Assembly: GCA_937922945.1 (NCBI GenBank)
Contig: CAKZUP010000082.1
Span: 1-53,972 of the forward strand
Source of the DNA: an uncultured Granulosicoccaceae bacterium
Lineage (GTDB): Bacteria > Pseudomonadota > Gammaproteobacteria > Granulosicoccales > Granulosicoccaceae
DNA length: 53,972 nt
Reading direction: 5' to 3'
This document shows positions 10,909 to 20,765 of this stretch, piece after piece. Positions within the stretch are counted from its first letter, which is position 1. The number at the start of each line of letters is the position of its first letter. Both the position numbers and the translations under genes were made by a program. Under the pieces are notes generated by a model that ran no database searches, was not told where the DNA came from, and saw only the letters and a program-made list of their open reading frames with translations.

Positions 10909-12843
10909 CTACAGTTTAAAGAAACGCGTCAACGAGCCGCGTCTTAGAAACAAGACTAGTGAGCTCAGTATCAACAAGCCGGGGAACAGAGGATCGTTAC
11001 CGGGCCGTCCACCAATGGAGCACGCGTTTCCACTCAAACCTGTCTCTACTATGCCGCCAGTGGTACCACCTGTCCCGCCATCAGTTGTGGTGGCCGTTGT
11101 GCCGCCGTCTGTGGTGGTGCCGGCGGTTGTTCCGGTCGTACCGGCAGTGGTTGTATCTCCGGTGGTTGTACCCGCTGTTGTTCCTGCTGTGATTTCACCC
11201 GTCTGCGACCCATCGGCATCGGCATCGCGAAAGTCCGGCATGAAATCACCGTTCACATCCGGAAACAATTGGTCTGCATCAACAAATGCGTTCGGTCGGA
11301 AAAGCGTATTGATTTGATCGGATACCACGCTGTCTATAATACCGTCGCCATTGATGTCCAGGTCAACGCTATCAAGGATGTTGTCCCCGTCCTGATCTGG
11401 CCCGGTAACAAAATCCAGGTCGACAGAATCATCGATTCCATCGTTGTCTGTATCAACACCACCGGTTTGAGTGAAGTCGTAGGTGTCCGGAATGCCGTTT
11501 GCGTTAACGTCGACGATGAAGTCAACCAGACCATTGCTATCAGTGTCTGACGAGCCAACTTCAACTAAATCGTTGACGCCATCGTTATCGCTGTCTACAT
11601 CGCGGAAATCGCGAACACCATCGGCATCAGTATCCGGAATGGCATAAATAGGTATGCCGTTATCAGTTTGTGTCTCGATGTTATCGACAAAACCATTGCT
11701 GCCGAATACTTGCGTACTGTCAACGCGGCCATCACGATTTCCATCGAGAGCTGCAATACTTATTTCGTTGCGATTACTTTCGTAAATATCCGGAATACCA
11801 TCGTTGTCGCTGTCGAGATCGAGATAGTCAGGAATTAGATCGCCATCGGTATCGACCGGAGCAGATGCACCTGAGCCAATTTCAACCGCGTCAGGTATGA
11901 CGTCGTTGTCTGAATCGATATCCTGTGAATTAATAATGCCATCGCCATCGGAGTCGATTGTTCCTTCTATCGCATCGCTTATGCCGTCGCCATCTGTATC
12001 AGCTGCATCACCAACAACATCGTCTATGCCGTCGTTATTGGAGTCAGTGTCCAGATAGTCTGGTGTTCCATCACTGTCGGTATCCTGTGGTGTATTAGGG
12101 TTAGGACCCGCTTCAGCGTAGTCGGGGATGGAATCGTTATCAGAATCGACGTCAAGATAATCGGGCTTATCGTCACCATCGGTATTGACGGTTGTACCTT
12201 CGACTAAATCAGGAATGCCATCGTTATCGTTATCCAGATCGAGAGAGTTGGGAATTTCGTCGCCATCACTGTCTTCCAGAATGGGTAAGGCATAGTCTTC
12301 AACTTCACCATCTGTCGCGCTACCCAGCGCGTCGGACACGGTTAGTGCATCGGTGGAGATTCTGAAACGCGCGTAAGTCTGTCCGAAATAGTCAGTCGAC
12401 AAATCGAAATTATCAGGCCAAAGCAACTTGATTTTCAGATTATCAGCGCCAGCCGGAACCACCGCTGAAACACCTTCGTCAGGGTCGAATGTTGAACTGC
12501 CATCGAAATCAACCCAACCCACAAGCGTTGCATCTTCTGTTGATGGATTAGTAACAAACACGTTCGTGTTAAATGACTTTGCATTTTGTACGAGCTGCGG
12601 AAACGCAAATACCCCGTCTTCGTCATCCGGGGTTGCGCCGTTGTCGTCACCATCTGCTGTGCTGGAGCTAACCGGATCATTATCATCCGGTGCAAGCTCG
12701 CCTATGCGAGGTGCATTCACAACGACTTCGTGGGTTGCAAGACCATAGCTTGCAGGTGCGTCCCCAGTATCGGATGCCGATACTAAGCCGGGGTAAATCA
12801 TTGCAAGCGAGATCGCTGCAACAAGTGGGTTCAGTTTAAACAT
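10909..12843 (-). CDS. Secreted GEVEDY / thrombospondin-type-3-like repeat protein with C-terminal sorting signal
   Basis: 644 residues. A signal peptide ends near residue 23 (GLVSA). The mature start SDTGDAPASYG opens a domain ending in DGEVEDY (near 185), a GEVEDY-family domain. Residues 190-560 are about fifteen Asp-rich repeats of the DSDNDGIPD type, which in thrombospondin-3 proteins bind calcium. A Thr/Gly-rich linker follows. The end has a Cys (GNACSIGG), a DPLFP motif, a hydrophobic helix (GLLILSSLVLFL) and RR, the three-part layout of CTERM sorting signals (JDVT-CTERM-like by my reading). AAGGA lies 7 bases before the ATG. It follows the 851-aa gene by 66 bases without a terminator, so it is probably in the same operon. 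Confidence 0.85.
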   Translation of the reverse strand: MFKLNPLVAAISLAMIYPGLVSASDTGDAPASYGLATHEVVVNAPRIGELAPDDNDPVSSSTADGDDNGATPDDEDGVFAFPQLVQNAKSFNTNVFVTNPSTEDATLVGWVDFDGSSTFDPDEGVSAVVPAGADNLKIKLLWPDNFDLSTDYFGQTYARFRISTDALTVSDALGSATDGEVEDYALPILEDSDGDEIPNSLDLDNDNDGIPDLVEGTTVNTDGDDKPDYLDVDSDNDSIPDYAEAGPNPNTPQDTDSDGTPDYLDTDSNNDGIDDVVGDAADTDGDGISDAIEGTIDSDGDGIINSQDIDSDNDVIPDAVEIGSGASAPVDTDGDLIPDYLDLDSDNDGIPDIYESNRNEISIAALDGNRDGRVDSTQVFGSNGFVDNIETQTDNGIPIYAIPDTDADGVRDFRDVDSDNDGVNDLVEVGSSDTDSNGLVDFIVDVNANGIPDTYDFTQTGGVDTDNDGIDDSVDLDFVTGPDQDGDNILDSVDLDINGDGIIDSVVSDQINTLFRPNAFVDADQLFPDVNGDFMPDFRDADADGSQTGEITAGTTAGTTTGDTTTAGTTGTTAGTTTDGGTTATTTDGGTGGTTGGIVETGLSGNACSIGGRPGNDPLFPGLLILSSLVLFLRRGSLTRFFKL

Positions 12844-12909
12844 GCGTTTTTCCTTCGCTCGGTTACTCGACAGGTAACACGAACCGTTTTCAGTATTAAA
12901 ACGATAGGG

Positions 12910-15465
12910 CTATCGCAGTGTCAAAACGACCCGATCGTTATCACTAGGTTGTACAGCATTCTCTAATGGCAAAGTATCACCATATGCTTCGGGCCGAAGC
13001 CGCGTCGCGTCGATACCCTGTTCACTCAGGTATCGGATTATTGCAATTGTGCGCCGGCGAGTAAGAAACATGGCTGCTGTCGAATCGGCTGACGCCTTGG
13101 TATGGGCCGCCACAGTAACCTGTAAATCAGACTGTTCATCCATCGATTTTGCCAATGAATCAAGTACGCCTACCGCTGAATCTGTGAGCCTGTCAGTGCC
13201 TGGAAAAAAACTCAATCCGGGCACCGGCTCACCAAAAATCGAACAGCCGTTTTCCAATACCGGTACACCGGCACGGGTGCCGGGACAACTATCAGATGCA
13301 TCAACAATGCCGTCTTTATCGATATCGATAGAAATTGGCGCGTTATTTTCCTCAATCGGTACTGTTATCAACGGTTTGAGGCGGGGTTTTGCGGCAACTG
13401 ATGTACCCCGCGATGCGTTACTAGGCTCTATCATCGGAGCTTGTTGTTCTAACAGCGCCAGTTTTTCGCTATCACTGGAGGAATTCTGCGTGTCCTCACT
13501 GGGCTCTGCAACTTCCTCGGGTTTGGCCTGAGGCACAGGTTTGGGCTCAATCTGCGGCAGCGGTGCAGGCGCTGGTTGTTCAGCAGTAGCTGACTTGCCT
13601 TGCCTGTTTAGCGACTCATTTGCCGTATCGGATTGAGCTGGCTTACTGTTTTGTGATTCAGTTGGCATTTTCTGCGCTATCACGACCGGGTTCGATCTGG
13701 CGGTTGAGCGGCCAAACCGAAACAGCAGGCTCAACTGCGTATGCATGACATCCACATCGTGGCCTTGCCATTCTCCACGCAATGCCAATTGCGGGCTGAA
13801 CGCATATTCTGCGCCCACCCCAACCAACAAATGCGATTTGTTTTTCTGGGTGGTGGGTATATCGCCGTCATTGAACAACGCACCAGCTCCCAAGCGCGCA
13901 AAGCCTGAGACTCCTGAAAAACGCCGCCGATATAATGCAGAAACATCAGCGACCTGATACCCGACGGCTTCACCGGTGGTGAACGTGGCCTCGCCGAGGT
14001 CGGCAGCCCGAAGCTCCAACGCGTAGGAATCGCTTAACGTTAAACCCAGCGTCAGTTGACCTGCCGCACTGATACTTTCATCCTGATCAATATCCAAACC
14101 GGTTGTATTGGCATTCAGAAAGCTTGCCCCGAGACCAAGCCCGGCATAAGCGCGCATGGCCTGCCGATCTGAATTTGAAAGCGTTGGCCCTGGCGTGCTG
14201 CAAGCGCTGAGCATAAGCACGCTCAGTAGCGCCAGCACACCGGTTCGCGATGCGGGCAACGCGCGAATCGGGATGCGGTTGCGACCCAAACAAACAAACG
14301 TGGCTATAAATATCATGAGCAAAAACAGCGGGTCGAAAAAGCGCTGTGACTGTTCTCTGTTTAGTATGCTACATCCAAACACACTGCCGCTTTCACCAGT
14401 CTCGAGTGTTACAGGCGTTATCGGTTCAGTCGGCGTTGGCATAAAAACCGAATCGGGAGTAACGGGCATAGGCACAACCGTGCCTTCAAATGCCTCTTCT
14501 GAATCTGTTACGCCGTCGCCGTCACTGTCGGTATCACGATAGTCAGGTAAACCATCTTGATCAGTGTCGATAAGGTTGCGCGCCAGATCACTATAGCCAT
14601 CGGACAAACCGTCGATATTGAAATCGATAAAATTGTCTAACTTACCATCGCCATCGACATCTTCTCCCGAGGTTTCAAGCAGATCGGTGAGCCCATCCTG
14701 GTCGGAGTCCCAATCTCGGAAATCCGCAGCGCCATCCTCATCGGTGTCCCTTGCACGTATAGGCAATGTGAATAAGCGATCAGCTAAACCATCGCCATTA
14801 AGATCGAGAAAGAAATCGTATAAGCCATTGAAATCGATGTCGCTACTGCCTGCTTCAACTACATCGGGAATACCATCGTTATCAGAATCAAGATCGTGCT
14901 GATCGCGAATGCCATCGCCATCAAAGTCAAAGTTACCCGTGTCTGTCAGACCCGATTCCGGCGCAGTTTCAATAACATTCGCCAAACCATTTTCACCAAC
15001 ACTGACGTTTGCATCCATTCTTCCATTACGATCTGTATCGATGAGAAACAATAGTCCGGAACCTGAAAAAGCCTCAATCAGATCGGGGATTCCATCGTTA
15101 TCGGAATCGGTATCCAGACAATCGACAATGCCATCAGCATCGGTATCGGAGGTACCTTCGATATCATCGGTTATCGTGTCGTTGTCATCATCGATATCGA
15201 TAATATCGGGTATGCCATCGTTGTCTGAATCGCCCGACAAGCCGGCCCTGAGCAAAGGATAGACTGGTTCGTCAACACGTGACGATTGAGCACCTGACGG
15301 CTCGGACAGACTCGTGTTGGAGGACGCCAAGACAGGCGCGCACAATATCGACACGATGCTTAAACAAAGCAAAGTGGTTTGAAACGATAAAATGGTTCGG
15401 AACGCCCTGCGGACGAATTGTGCTGGCGAACTAAGGTGTTTCCAGCCATGGAATTCACATCTCAT
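12910..15465 (-). CDS. Fusion: calcium-repeat protein, internal CTERM-like signal, lipobox, OmpA-like barrel and peptidoglycan-binding domain
   Basis: 851 residues from the ATG at 15465; an upstream TTG at 15507 is possible and no clear ribosome binding site decides. A signal peptide ends at VLASS. Thrombospondin-3-like repeats follow to about residue 350. Next comes FGCSILN, DPLFLL, a hydrophobic helix and an Arg (14275-14385), as at the end of the 644-aa protein. But the frame goes on: LSVLMLSACS is a lipobox-like segment (Cys at 14200-14202), then an outer-membrane barrel-like domain (AYAGLGLGASFLN onward), a Pro/Glu-rich linker, one more calcium repeat (DIDKDGIVDASD) and an OmpA C-terminal domain with TVAAHTKAS in place of the usual HTD. 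Possible outcomes are one long protein or a processed polyprotein. Confidence 0.85.
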   Translation of the reverse strand: MRCEFHGWKHLSSPAQFVRRAFRTILSFQTTLLCLSIVSILCAPVLASSNTSLSEPSGAQSSRVDEPVYPLLRAGLSGDSDNDGIPDIIDIDDDNDTITDDIEGTSDTDADGIVDCLDTDSDNDGIPDLIEAFSGSGLLFLIDTDRNGRMDANVSVGENGLANVIETAPESGLTDTGNFDFDGDGIRDQHDLDSDNDGIPDVVEAGSSDIDFNGLYDFFLDLNGDGLADRLFTLPIRARDTDEDGAADFRDWDSDQDGLTDLLETSGEDVDGDGKLDNFIDFNIDGLSDGYSDLARNLIDTDQDGLPDYRDTDSDGDGVTDSEEAFEGTVVPMPVTPDSVFMPTPTEPITPVTLETGESGSVFGCSILNREQSQRFFDPLFLLMIFIATFVCLGRNRIPIRALPASRTGVLALLSVLMLSACSTPGPTLSNSDRQAMRAYAGLGLGASFLNANTTGLDIDQDESISAAGQLTLGLTLSDSYALELRAADLGEATFTTGEAVGYQVADVSALYRRRFSGVSGFARLGAGALFNDGDIPTTQKNKSHLLVGVGAEYAFSPQLALRGEWQGHDVDVMHTQLSLLFRFGRSTARSNPVVIAQKMPTESQNSKPAQSDTANESLNRQGKSATAEQPAPAPLPQIEPKPVPQAKPEEVAEPSEDTQNSSSDSEKLALLEQQAPMIEPSNASRGTSVAAKPRLKPLITVPIEENNAPISIDIDKDGIVDASDSCPGTRAGVPVLENGCSIFGEPVPGLSFFPGTDRLTDSAVGVLDSLAKSMDEQSDLQVTVAAHTKASADSTAAMFLTRRRTIAIIRYLSEQGIDATRLRPEAYGDTLPLENAVQPSDNDRVVLTLR

Positions 15466-15574
15466 GATTGCAGTATGCAACAAATCCTGATGATAGTCTG
15501 ACCCCAAAACGAAAGTTTGCCGTTATCCGAATCGCTATCGTGTGGCGAAGCGTCAAAGTGCGGATTCGTTAACG

Positions 15575-15600
15575 AAAAAAGGCTGCCCGATTAGGCAGCC
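15575..15600 (-). terminator. Rho-independent terminator after the 1701-aa gene (distal)
   Basis: Arms GGCTGCC and GGCAGCC with a 6-base loop, followed by six T on the minus strand. It is the second of two hairpins separating the 1701-aa gene from the 851-aa gene. Confidence 0.85.
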
Positions 15601-15610
15601 TGATCTGTAA

Positions 15611-15643
15611 AAAAGGCGGCAGTTATAAATCTGCGCCGCTTTT
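15611..15643 (-). terminator. Rho-independent terminator after the 1701-aa gene (proximal)
   Basis: Imperfect stem with GCGGC and GCCGC arms (one bulge) and TTTTTT after it on the minus strand, starting about 17 bases after the stop codon. Confidence 0.65.
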
Positions 15644-15659
15644 ATCCTTAGCATTTATC

Positions 15660-18600
15660 CTACTGGACAACCTGAAATTCCACTCGGCGATTCATCGCTC
15701 GCCCTTCTGCTGTAGAGTTTGTTTCGCGCGGCTGCGACTCACCATAGGCCTGTGGCTGCAATCGTGGTCCAGCTATCCCCTGCTCAACCAGATATCGGGC
15801 TACAGAAATAGCACGACGCTTTGACAGTTGCAGGTTACTCTCAGCACCACCTTGATTATCGGTATGGGCCTCTATCGCCACTCGGATGTCGGGGTAGTCA
15901 CGCAAAGTTTGCGCAACGCCACTGAGCACACCTTGAGCGCTGGCGGTTAATGTATCAGAACCGGATTCAAAGTTAATGCCTTCGATTACACCATTGAACA
16001 ATGCACAACCTGATTCGTTAACCGGCGTACCGGCACTGGTGGTAGGACAGGCATCGACTGCATCCACAACACCGTCAGCGTCTGAATCAAGTGGTGTTCT
16101 GCTTATCGGTTCAGGAACAACCGGAACCTCAGGAACAACGGCAGACTCTGTTGGCACTTCGATACGCGGAGAAGGTCTTCGGTTTCTGGGTGCAGCGCTA
16201 CCAAGGCGATAAACAATACCAAGCTGTGCATACCGTGCATCGGTTTCGTGCGCAACCAGCTCACCACGTACCGCCAGACCGTTTTCAAATCCGTATTCAA
16301 GCCCAAGACCTGCAAGCAAGTGGTAGTCGTTCAAACGTTCGAACTGCACATCGTTGCCTTGATTGCGCATGGTGCCTCCACCGAGACGACCAAAAGCAGA
16401 AAAGCCCTCGCGTCGACCACGATCTTCGGCGTTATTAAGGCCATAGATCAGAGCACTGACACCGCCAACTTGATAACCCACTGAGCCACTTGGGTTGAAT
16501 GTGGCCTCACCCAGCTCAGAGCCGTGTGCTTCAATAGAAAAGCGGTTACTGATGTCGTAACCAAGCTGCACTGTTCCACCAAAACTATTGGTCTCATCAA
16601 CCGATATGTCTTGATCTTTATCGGCGTTGGGCTCGAGCATACTGGCCAGTCCACCAACGCCTGCGTAGAAGCGTCCTTTGTGCGGGGTGCTGCTCCGATC
16701 GTTGCTGCCGAAGCCACCCAAATCACCCAAACCAATTGCGCTGCAGCCAGTTAAAGCAAGACTGGACACGGCAGCAGCAACAAGGCCTGCTTTACGCAGG
16801 CCTTGAGGTGTTGAGAGGGGTCGCTTTGCGACCCTCCTGACTTTTCGCCAACAAAGTGACGCGAATGCCGCAAACAGCAACAAGAGCATCATGGGATCCG
16901 GTCCCTTAGAGTTCGGACTCACCGAACAACCAAAACCAGAACCATCCAACCCCGTTTCAACGCCGCTGCTGAGCGCACCGGATTGTTGAATATCAGGTGT
17001 GCCATCGTTGTCAGAATCTGGCAACGTCATCGGGTTGCCCTGCCCATCATCATCCGCAGGTCCGGGGCCGACAAAACCATTGCCGTCGTTATCCGGATCG
17101 AATTGATCGGTGATGCCATCACCGTCTGCATCGTTACCACCTGTAAAGGTCACGTCGAACATATCGTCTATACCATCCTGATCGCTATCTTCACCGCGGG
17201 TATTGGATACGTCCGCGATGTCGGGAATGCCGTCTTTATCAGCGTCTGCGAGTACATCGACGACACCATCGCTATCGGTATCGACACCACCTGCCTCGAC
17301 GAGATCACTGATACCGTCGCCATCACTATCCAGATCTACCTGATCGGGTATTCCATCCTGATCGGTATCTCGTTCACGTACCGGGTTCGCTGACAGATTG
17401 TCATCCAGACCATCGTTGTTACCATCGACGAAATTATCCAGTACACCGTTATTATCGAGATCCGCGGCTATGCCTTGAGTCTCTAGCAGATCGGACAAAC
17501 TGTCCTGGTCACTATCCAGATCGCGATAGTCAGGTGCCAGGTCCGAATCTGTGTCAATTACAACTGCTACTGTTCGTTGTAGACCATCATCGGCTCCATC
17601 GCCATTAAGATCGTCAAATTGATCGATTCGGCCATCGCCGTCACTATCGGAACCTCTCGCTTCGACCAGATCGGCCAGACCGTCGTTATCGCTGTCTAAA
17701 TCGCGATTATCGACCACACTGTCGCCGTCGGTATCAAGCAGCGCATTACTGGCGCCATTGACTAAACCGTTACTATTGGACGCAGAAACCAACCGACCGC
17801 TGGAGTCTGTTGTAGTACGTCCAGACTCGAACGCATCGTAGATACCGTCGTTGTCACTATCGAGGTCTTTGAAGTCTGGTACACCGTCCCCGTCACTATC
17901 CGCTACTATGAATGTAGACGTACCTGAGTCAGGTGTCGACTCCAAAACGTCAGCAAATCCGTTTTCGCCCACTGGCGAATCCAGACGACCGTCGTTGTCC
18001 AGGTCGAGATTACGCACCTCGTCAATCAATTCTGCGGCTTCAGCAAGATCAGTTACACCATCGTTATCGCTGTCCAAATCGTATTGATTGAGTGTGGTGT
18101 CGTTGTCCGCATCGCCCGTTCCTTCAACTGAATCGAGCAATCCATCGTTATCATCATCGAGATCGATATCGTTTGGTATTCCATCATTATCAACGTCGTC
18201 GCTAACCGGGTCGGCCGCAGGCGCGCCAGTGCTTACACCACCATCCTGAAAATCAGGCAAGCCATCGTTATTCGAATCGATAGGGTTAGCTGGGTCAGCG
18301 CCAGATTCCATGTTGTCAGGAATTGTGTCGTTATCAGCATCCTGCTCACGATAATCCGCAGCGCCGTCACCATCGCTATCGGCTGGTGCCGCAGGCATTG
18401 GGCCAGCTTCGACATTGTCCGGTATGGAATCAGCGTCTGAATCGGTATCGCGATAGTCGGCTACGCCATCACCATCGGTATCGAAAACCGGCAATGCACT
18501 GGCCTGAATGGCATCATCCACGCCTTTGTCATCGCCGTCGAAGAAATTATCGATGCGGCCATCCTGGTCAGCGTCAACGCCACCGGCTTCGGTCAAATCG

Positions 18601-20765
18601 GGTATGCCGTCGTTGTCACTGTCAAGGTCCATGAAATCTGGAGTGCCGTCACCATCTGTGTCTTGAATGGAGAAGGTGAGCTCACCCGAATCTGCTGAGG
18701 TTTCAAGGATATTGGCCAAACCGTTGCTGCCAACGTCGATGCCGATATCGATAGCGCCATTCACCACCTGATCAAGTGAGCTGATAAAACCGAAATCCGG
18801 GTGCGCTTCACGGTTGTCGAGTAAGCCATCGTTGTCGCTGTCCAGATCCCACCCATCAGGCGTACCATCACCATCGCTGTCGCGTGAGTCGCCATCGGCC
18901 ACACCATCGCCATCAGCGTCAACAAGCCCTTCTATAGCATCGGGTATACCGTCGTTATCATCATCAAGATCATCCTGATTTGCGATGCCGTCACCGTCTG
19001 TGTCAGGTCTTGGGTCGTCATCCGGGGCGGTGTTGTTATCTGTGTTGTCGCCAGATGAAAGACCGGCTTGCTCAGTATCGCTGATGCCATTACCGTCGCT
19101 GTCTAATTCGCGATAGTCGGCAGCGCCATCGTTATCGGTGTCTCGGGGTGCATTCGGGTTATTACCGGCTTCCACAGAATCAGACAGTAAGTCGTTATCC
19201 GAATCGGTGTCACGATAATCTGCTGCACCATCACCATCGGTATCAAATATCGGTAATGCGCTTGCCTGAATCGCATCATCAACGCCTTTGTCATCAACAT
19301 CAACAAAATTATCAATGCGTCCATCGTTGTCTGCATCTATACCGCCTGCTTCAATGATATCGGGGATGCCATCGCCATCGCTGTCGAGATCCATGAAGTC
19401 AGGCGTACCATCGCCATCGGTGTCTTGAATGTTGAAATTCAATGCACCTGAATCAGCGGAGGTTTCGATTACGTTCGCAAGACCATTACTACCAACGTCA
19501 ACAGAGATGTCGATAGCACCGTTAACCACCTGATCTAATGAACTGACAAAACCGAAATCAGGGTGTGCTTCCCGGTTATCGAGCAGGCCATCGTTGTCGC
19601 TATCCAAGTCCCAACCATCGGGAGTGCCATCGCCATCGGAATCGCGTGAGTTGGCATCGGCTACACCGTTACCATCAGCATCGATTAAACCCTCTACAAC
19701 ATCTGGAATGCCATCGTTGTCATCGTCCAGATCGTCAACGTTGGCAATGCCATCGCCGTCGGTGTCCGGGCCATCTGGGTTTGGCCCTGATGTGTTACCA
19801 CCACCGGTGTTGTTGCCAGCGTTGGTGTTGTTGCCACCAGAACCATCATTGCGAATACCGGCGTCCTGAAAGTCTCGACGGCCATCGTTGTTAGTGTCGG
19901 CAGGTTCGCTTGGTGTTTCACCAGCTTCGATGTTGTCGCTAACGCCATCGCCATCACTATCGGTTTCGCGGTAATCCGCGGCGCCATCACCATCTGTATC
20001 GGTTGGCGCAGATGCACTTGAACCAGCCGACTCAACAGCGTCTGGTATGGCATCGTTGTCTGAATCACTATCGCGATAGTCGAGCGTGCCGTCACCATCG
20101 GTATCGAAGATAGGAAGTGCAGAAGATTGAATAGCGTCGTCTACACCTTTATCGTCTGCATCAAAAAAGTTATCGACTCGACCATCTGTATCGTTATCTG
20201 TACCACCGGCTTCAATGATGTCGAAGATACCGTCGTTATCACTGTCGGTATCACGGAAGTCGGCAACACCGTCGCCGTCAGAATCAAGCAGATTGAAAAT
20301 CAGTATGCCGGAGTCGGGCGATGTTTCAATGGCATCTGCAACACCATTAGCGCCGACTTCAAAGGCAATATCGATTGCACCGTTCGGGTTGAGATCGAGT
20401 GCCTTGACAGCCTCGCGATCGATGCGCGTTTCCAGGTTATCGAGTATGCCGTCGTTGTCGCTGTCCAGATCAAGGACATCCGGTGTTCCATCACCATCGG
20501 TGTCTACGGAGTTCGCGTCGGGAACGCCATTGTTGTCGTTATCCACAAGACCTTCATTGACATCGAGGATACCGTCGTTGTCATCATCCAGATCGTGTAT
20601 GTTGGCAATACCGTCGCCATCATTATCTGGGCCATCTGCCGCAAGAACCGTTGCTGATGGCGCGATCAGTACAGATAAAATGAGTGCTGACAAAGTCGTG
20701 CGCATGAAACGATCGTTTGCGGACTTGATCACAGTTTTGTTTTGAGTTTTTATTTTCTTCACCAT
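15660..20765 (-). CDS. Giant calcium-repeat / internal CTERM-like / lipobox / OmpA fusion protein
   Basis: 1701 residues from the ATG at 20765; the frame is open to 20867 but the added residues are not signal-like. A signal peptide ends at VLAAD. About 1200 residues of Asp-rich thrombospondin-3-like repeats follow, in three long homologous blocks plus a divergent fourth. Then come GFGCSVS, DPMMLLLL, a hydrophobic helix and WRKVRR (16830-16935), a CTERM-like three-part signal. In the same frame the lipobox LALTGC follows (Cys at 16743-16745), then a barrel-like domain (RFYAGVGGLASML to LGIVYRLG), a linker, a calcium repeat and an OmpA domain with AHTDNQGG and LSKRRA, the peptidoglycan-binding Asp and Arg. 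It ends with two terminators, so it is its own unit. The second half is paralogous to the neighbouring 605-aa lipoprotein. Confidence 0.87.
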   Translation of the reverse strand: MVKKIKTQNKTVIKSANDRFMRTTLSALILSVLIAPSATVLAADGPDNDGDGIANIHDLDDDNDGILDVNEGLVDNDNNGVPDANSVDTDGDGTPDVLDLDSDNDGILDNLETRIDREAVKALDLNPNGAIDIAFEVGANGVADAIETSPDSGILIFNLLDSDGDGVADFRDTDSDNDGIFDIIEAGGTDNDTDGRVDNFFDADDKGVDDAIQSSALPIFDTDGDGTLDYRDSDSDNDAIPDAVESAGSSASAPTDTDGDGAADYRETDSDGDGVSDNIEAGETPSEPADTNNDGRRDFQDAGIRNDGSGGNNTNAGNNTGGGNTSGPNPDGPDTDGDGIANVDDLDDDNDGIPDVVEGLIDADGNGVADANSRDSDGDGTPDGWDLDSDNDGLLDNREAHPDFGFVSSLDQVVNGAIDISVDVGSNGLANVIETSADSGALNFNIQDTDGDGTPDFMDLDSDGDGIPDIIEAGGIDADNDGRIDNFVDVDDKGVDDAIQASALPIFDTDGDGAADYRDTDSDNDLLSDSVEAGNNPNAPRDTDNDGAADYRELDSDGNGISDTEQAGLSSGDNTDNNTAPDDDPRPDTDGDGIANQDDLDDDNDGIPDAIEGLVDADGDGVADGDSRDSDGDGTPDGWDLDSDNDGLLDNREAHPDFGFISSLDQVVNGAIDIGIDVGSNGLANILETSADSGELTFSIQDTDGDGTPDFMDLDSDNDGIPDLTEAGGVDADQDGRIDNFFDGDDKGVDDAIQASALPVFDTDGDGVADYRDTDSDADSIPDNVEAGPMPAAPADSDGDGAADYREQDADNDTIPDNMESGADPANPIDSNNDGLPDFQDGGVSTGAPAADPVSDDVDNDGIPNDIDLDDDNDGLLDSVEGTGDADNDTTLNQYDLDSDNDGVTDLAEAAELIDEVRNLDLDNDGRLDSPVGENGFADVLESTPDSGTSTFIVADSDGDGVPDFKDLDSDNDGIYDAFESGRTTTDSSGRLVSASNSNGLVNGASNALLDTDGDSVVDNRDLDSDNDGLADLVEARGSDSDGDGRIDQFDDLNGDGADDGLQRTVAVVIDTDSDLAPDYRDLDSDQDSLSDLLETQGIAADLDNNGVLDNFVDGNNDGLDDNLSANPVRERDTDQDGIPDQVDLDSDGDGISDLVEAGGVDTDSDGVVDVLADADKDGIPDIADVSNTRGEDSDQDGIDDMFDVTFTGGNDADGDGITDQFDPDNDGNGFVGPGPADDDGQGNPMTLPDSDNDGTPDIQQSGALSSGVETGLDGSGFGCSVSPNSKGPDPMMLLLLFAAFASLCWRKVRRVAKRPLSTPQGLRKAGLVAAAVSSLALTGCSAIGLGDLGGFGSNDRSSTPHKGRFYAGVGGLASMLEPNADKDQDISVDETNSFGGTVQLGYDISNRFSIEAHGSELGEATFNPSGSVGYQVGGVSALIYGLNNAEDRGRREGFSAFGRLGGGTMRNQGNDVQFERLNDYHLLAGLGLEYGFENGLAVRGELVAHETDARYAQLGIVYRLGSAAPRNRRPSPRIEVPTESAVVPEVPVVPEPISRTPLDSDADGVVDAVDACPTTSAGTPVNESGCALFNGVIEGINFESGSDTLTASAQGVLSGVAQTLRDYPDIRVAIEAHTDNQGGAESNLQLSKRRAISVARYLVEQGIAGPRLQPQAYGESQPRETNSTAEGRAMNRRVEFQVVQ
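18198..20636 (-). repeat. Three long tandem repeats inside the 1701-aa gene
   Basis: Blocks begin at about 20636, 19775 and 19013 (minus direction) and span about 287, 254 and 272 codons. Each opens with a D-D-N-D-G repeat group and carries the same landmarks, such as NGAID, ETSxDSG, KGVDDAIQ and DTDGDG. Blocks two and three are the most alike, sharing for example NREAHPDFGF, SSLDQVVNGAID and FMDLDSD. A fourth, more divergent block runs from 18198 to about 16950. Confidence 0.8.

Noticed and set aside
15976-20745. Many long plus-strand frames opposite the calcium-repeat genes.
   Set aside because: They are shadows created by the repeated GAT/GAC-rich codons of the minus-strand genes; their products are low-complexity with no start signals.
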